From the NCBI GenBank assembly GCA_040757795.1, contig JBFLWG010000049.1, positions 1-7,276 on the forward strand: a DNA stretch of 7,276 nucleotides, written 5' to 3'. Source of the DNA: DYTO01 sp040757795 (GTDB lineage: Archaea > Hadarchaeota > Hadarchaeia > Hadarchaeales > Hadarchaeaceae). Shown here in pieces: positions 6,271 through 7,276 of this stretch (the first letter of the stretch is position 1; every line of letters starts with the position of its first letter). The translations under genes and the position numbers were made by a program. The notes under the pieces are model-generated. The model made no database searches. It saw nothing but the letters and a program-made list of their open reading frames with translations, and was not told the origin of the DNA.

Positions 6271-6693
6271 TTGCAAATCCAGATAAAAGTAAACTACATC
6301 GCGGCGGAGCGTTTCTGGGAGCAAGACCAGCCAGCTCCCGGTGGCGTCAACATCTCCACAAACATCAACATTGTTGGATTTGGGAAAAAGGGAGATGATC
6401 TTTCCGTTCCATTCGTCGCGACCATAGCCTACACCCCATCAATAGCGCAAATAAACATCAAGGGGCAGGCAATCATTTCCGGGGAAGCTGGAGAGCTCGA
6501 TAAGATAAAGAATGATTACGAGAACAAGAAGGCCCCGCCGCCAATGCTCCTCCAGGCCATAACCAACACTTCCTTGATTGAGGCCACAGTTGTGTCAAGG
6601 GCGATAAACATCATACCGCCAATTCCGCTGCCTTCCATCCAGCAAGCGCCTCCTTCAAAGCCAGACAAGGAGCGGCCGAGCTATGTCGGATGA
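6271..6693 (+). CDS. SecB-like fold protein (putative export chaperone or related), TTG start
   Basis: A 140-residue soluble protein with no signal peptide or membrane segment. Residues 1-70 alternate in the manner of beta-strands (IQIKVNYIAAERF, VNISTNINIVGF, SVPFVATIAYTPS, AQINIKGQAIISG). Next come a charged linker (72-87), a helix beginning PPPMLLQAITNTSLIEA, and VVSRAINIIPPIPLP at 107-121. Strand order, length and above all the ending, P-x-x-x-L-x-x-A, then VSR, then PP-x-x-LxP, resemble E. coli SecB (NILFPYAREC, VSRGTFPQLNLAP). SecB holds preproteins unfolded for export, and SecB homologues are known in some archaea (Methanocaldococcus MJ0357). The assignment is my own reading of patterns, not a search result. 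The tail after 124 is proline- and charge-rich and probably flexible. The TTG start has GTGAT 3 nt upstream (6263-6267). Its last 11 bases overlap the next gene, a membrane protein. Confidence 0.6.
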   Translation: MQIQIKVNYIAAERFWEQDQPAPGGVNISTNINIVGFGKKGDDLSVPFVATIAYTPSIAQINIKGQAIISGEAGELDKIKNDYENKKAPPPMLLQAITNTSLIEATVVSRAINIIPPIPLPSIQQAPPSKPDKERPSYVG

Positions 6694-7078
6694 GGCACCT
6701 GCGCAGCCCTCCCCGCAGCCCTCGGGACAGAGACCATTTGAGCCGCTGGTGTTGGGAGTATTGATTATAGCGGTCGGGGTGGTCTTGATAAACATCGGGG
6801 CCAACGCGATAGCGTCGTCGAATCAACTTTTGATGGGGTTCGGGCTCCTGGTTGGAGGTGTCGGCCTGGCGTTCGCTGGGGCGAGCAAAATTCTGCCTAA
6901 AAACCCGCTGGGGAACCTGGGCCTTTTCATCCTTGGGATATTCATGCTTCTCACAAGCGGCAGCAGCTTCTCCCAAAACTGGCAGAACGCCGTTTATGGG
7001 GTAAGCTTCTTGGCAGTGGGGCTCGGGATGATAGTTGTTGGCGTTGACGTGGCAAAAGAAGGGTGGAGCAAACGATAG
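6683..7078 (+). CDS. Four-helix membrane protein of unknown function, overlapping the SecB-like gene
   Basis: A 131-residue protein with a proline-rich polar N-terminus (residues 2-19) and four hydrophobic, glycine-rich segments near residues 21-40, 48-67, 75-92 and 102-121. It ends in the basic GWSKR. By the positive-inside rule both ends would be cytoplasmic. There are no catalytic motifs, no cysteines and nothing I recognise as a family. The ATG at 6683 overlaps the end of the SecB-like gene by 11 bp in another frame, and AAGGAG at 6667-6672 may help initiation, so the two proteins are very probably made from one mRNA in a coupled way. That linkage is the only hint at function: something done by the soluble partner at or near the membrane. 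Confidence 0.75.
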   Translation: MSDEAPAQPSPQPSGQRPFEPLVLGVLIIAVGVVLINIGANAIASSNQLLMGFGLLVGGVGLAFAGASKILPKNPLGNLGLFILGIFMLLTSGSSFSQNWQNAVYGVSFLAVGLGMIVVGVDVAKEGWSKR

Positions 7079-7091
7079 ATGACACCCAAAA

Positions 7092-7109
7092 AGCCTTTTT
7101 TAGGCGGCT
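7092..7109 (+). terminator. T-tract with short inverted repeat after the membrane-protein gene
   Basis: Six T in a row (7096-7101) are flanked by GCCT and AGGC (7093-7096 and 7102-7105), with an alternative AGCC/GGCT pairing (7092-7095 and 7106-7109). Archaeal termination often needs only a T-rich stretch, so this could end the SecB-like operon transcript. The stems are just 4 bp, so it may be chance. Confidence 0.3.
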
Positions 7110-7152
7110 ACAAGCAATCTGTGATGGGTGACTCAAAAGGGTGAACCAAGCT

Positions 7153-7157
7153 GTGAT
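7153..7157 (+). promoter_or_regulatory. Ribosome-binding site of the MoaD/ThiS-like gene
   Basis: GTGAT, 3 nt before the ATG at 7161. It supports that start over an in-frame GTG at 7128. Confidence 0.45.
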
Positions 7158-7160
7158 CTG

Positions 7161-7276
7161 ATGGAAGTGACGATAAGGCTGCACGCCGATTTTAAGGAAA
7201 ATATTGGGACAGACACAATTAAGGTTTCAATTAACGACAATGAGACATTGGACACTCTGCTGATGAAAATAAGCCG
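7161..7276 (+). CDS. MoaD/ThiS-family ubiquitin-like protein, N-terminal part (runs off right edge)
   Basis: Only the first 38 residues are in the window. They read MEVTIRLHADFKENIG, then a second strand TIKVSIND and a helix start ETLDTLLMKIS. This is the beta-beta-alpha opening of the beta-grasp fold in MoaD/ThiS proteins, where the strand MxVxxRLxAxxKE is typical. Family members carry sulfur as a C-terminal thiocarboxylate for molybdopterin, thiamin or tRNA thiolation, or act as archaeal small modifier proteins (SAMPs) joined to other proteins. The deciding C-terminal Gly-Gly is beyond the edge, so these roles cannot be separated. The start at 7161 follows GTGAT and matches family N-termini; a GTG at 7128 would add 11 residues. 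It is 82 bp after the membrane-protein gene, with a possible terminator between. Confidence 0.72.
   Translation, partial: MEVTIRLHADFKENIGTDTIKVSINDNETLDTLLMKIS

Noticed and set aside
6271..7078. Toxin-antitoxin-chaperone (TAC) locus
   Set aside because: The SecB-like gene has no toxin or antitoxin neighbour here; the adjacent gene is a four-helix membrane protein.
7121..7163. Possible C/D-box guide RNA (GTGATGG ... CTGA)
   Set aside because: The C box has a mismatch, no internal D' and C' pair is properly spaced, and the final CTGA runs into the start codon of the MoaD/ThiS-like gene.

Overview
The window is archaeal chromosome. The case rests on gene content: TiaS (found only in archaea), archaeal-type 2,3-bisphosphoglycerate-independent phosphoglycerate mutase (ApgM), an archaeal RecJ-like DHH nuclease and an archaeal MtnA. 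AT-rich TATA-like boxes about 30-34 nt before several start codons agree with this. The lineage cannot be fixed from the sequence. The DNA is moderately GC-rich, the genes are closely packed, and GTG and TTG starts are common. I see no rRNA, tRNA, CRISPR array, insertion sequence or gene-free stretch over 300 bases.

Layout, left to right. (1) The N-terminal part of a RecJ-like DHH nuclease runs leftward off the edge. (2) Across a 54-bp divergent promoter region, a 60-residue two-helix membrane protein and mtnA form a tight rightward pair. (3) mtnA meets, tail to tail with a 6-bp overlap, a leftward single-domain NifU-type iron-sulfur protein. (4) Next is a leftward two-gene ABC-2 exporter, ATPase then permease, one base apart, with a clear TATA box. 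(5) apgM, also leftward, shares a compact divergent promoter with rightward tiaS. (6) After tiaS come a TTG-started protein whose pattern closely resembles the SecB chaperone fold, an overlapping four-helix membrane protein, and the first 38 residues of a MoaD/ThiS-type ubiquitin-like protein cut by the window edge.

Most of this is housekeeping: DNA repair or replication (RecJ-like), methylthioadenosine or deoxyadenosine salvage (MtnA), Fe-S or sulfur handling (NifU domain, MoaD/ThiS-like), glycolysis (ApgM) and decoding of AUA codons (TiaS). The most interesting item is the SecB-like gene coupled to a small membrane protein, a possible protein-export or membrane-insertion module in an archaeon. 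A second theme is start-site architecture: several promoter-proximal genes look almost leaderless, while operon-internal genes carry a GGTGA ribosome-binding site 4-5 nt before the start.
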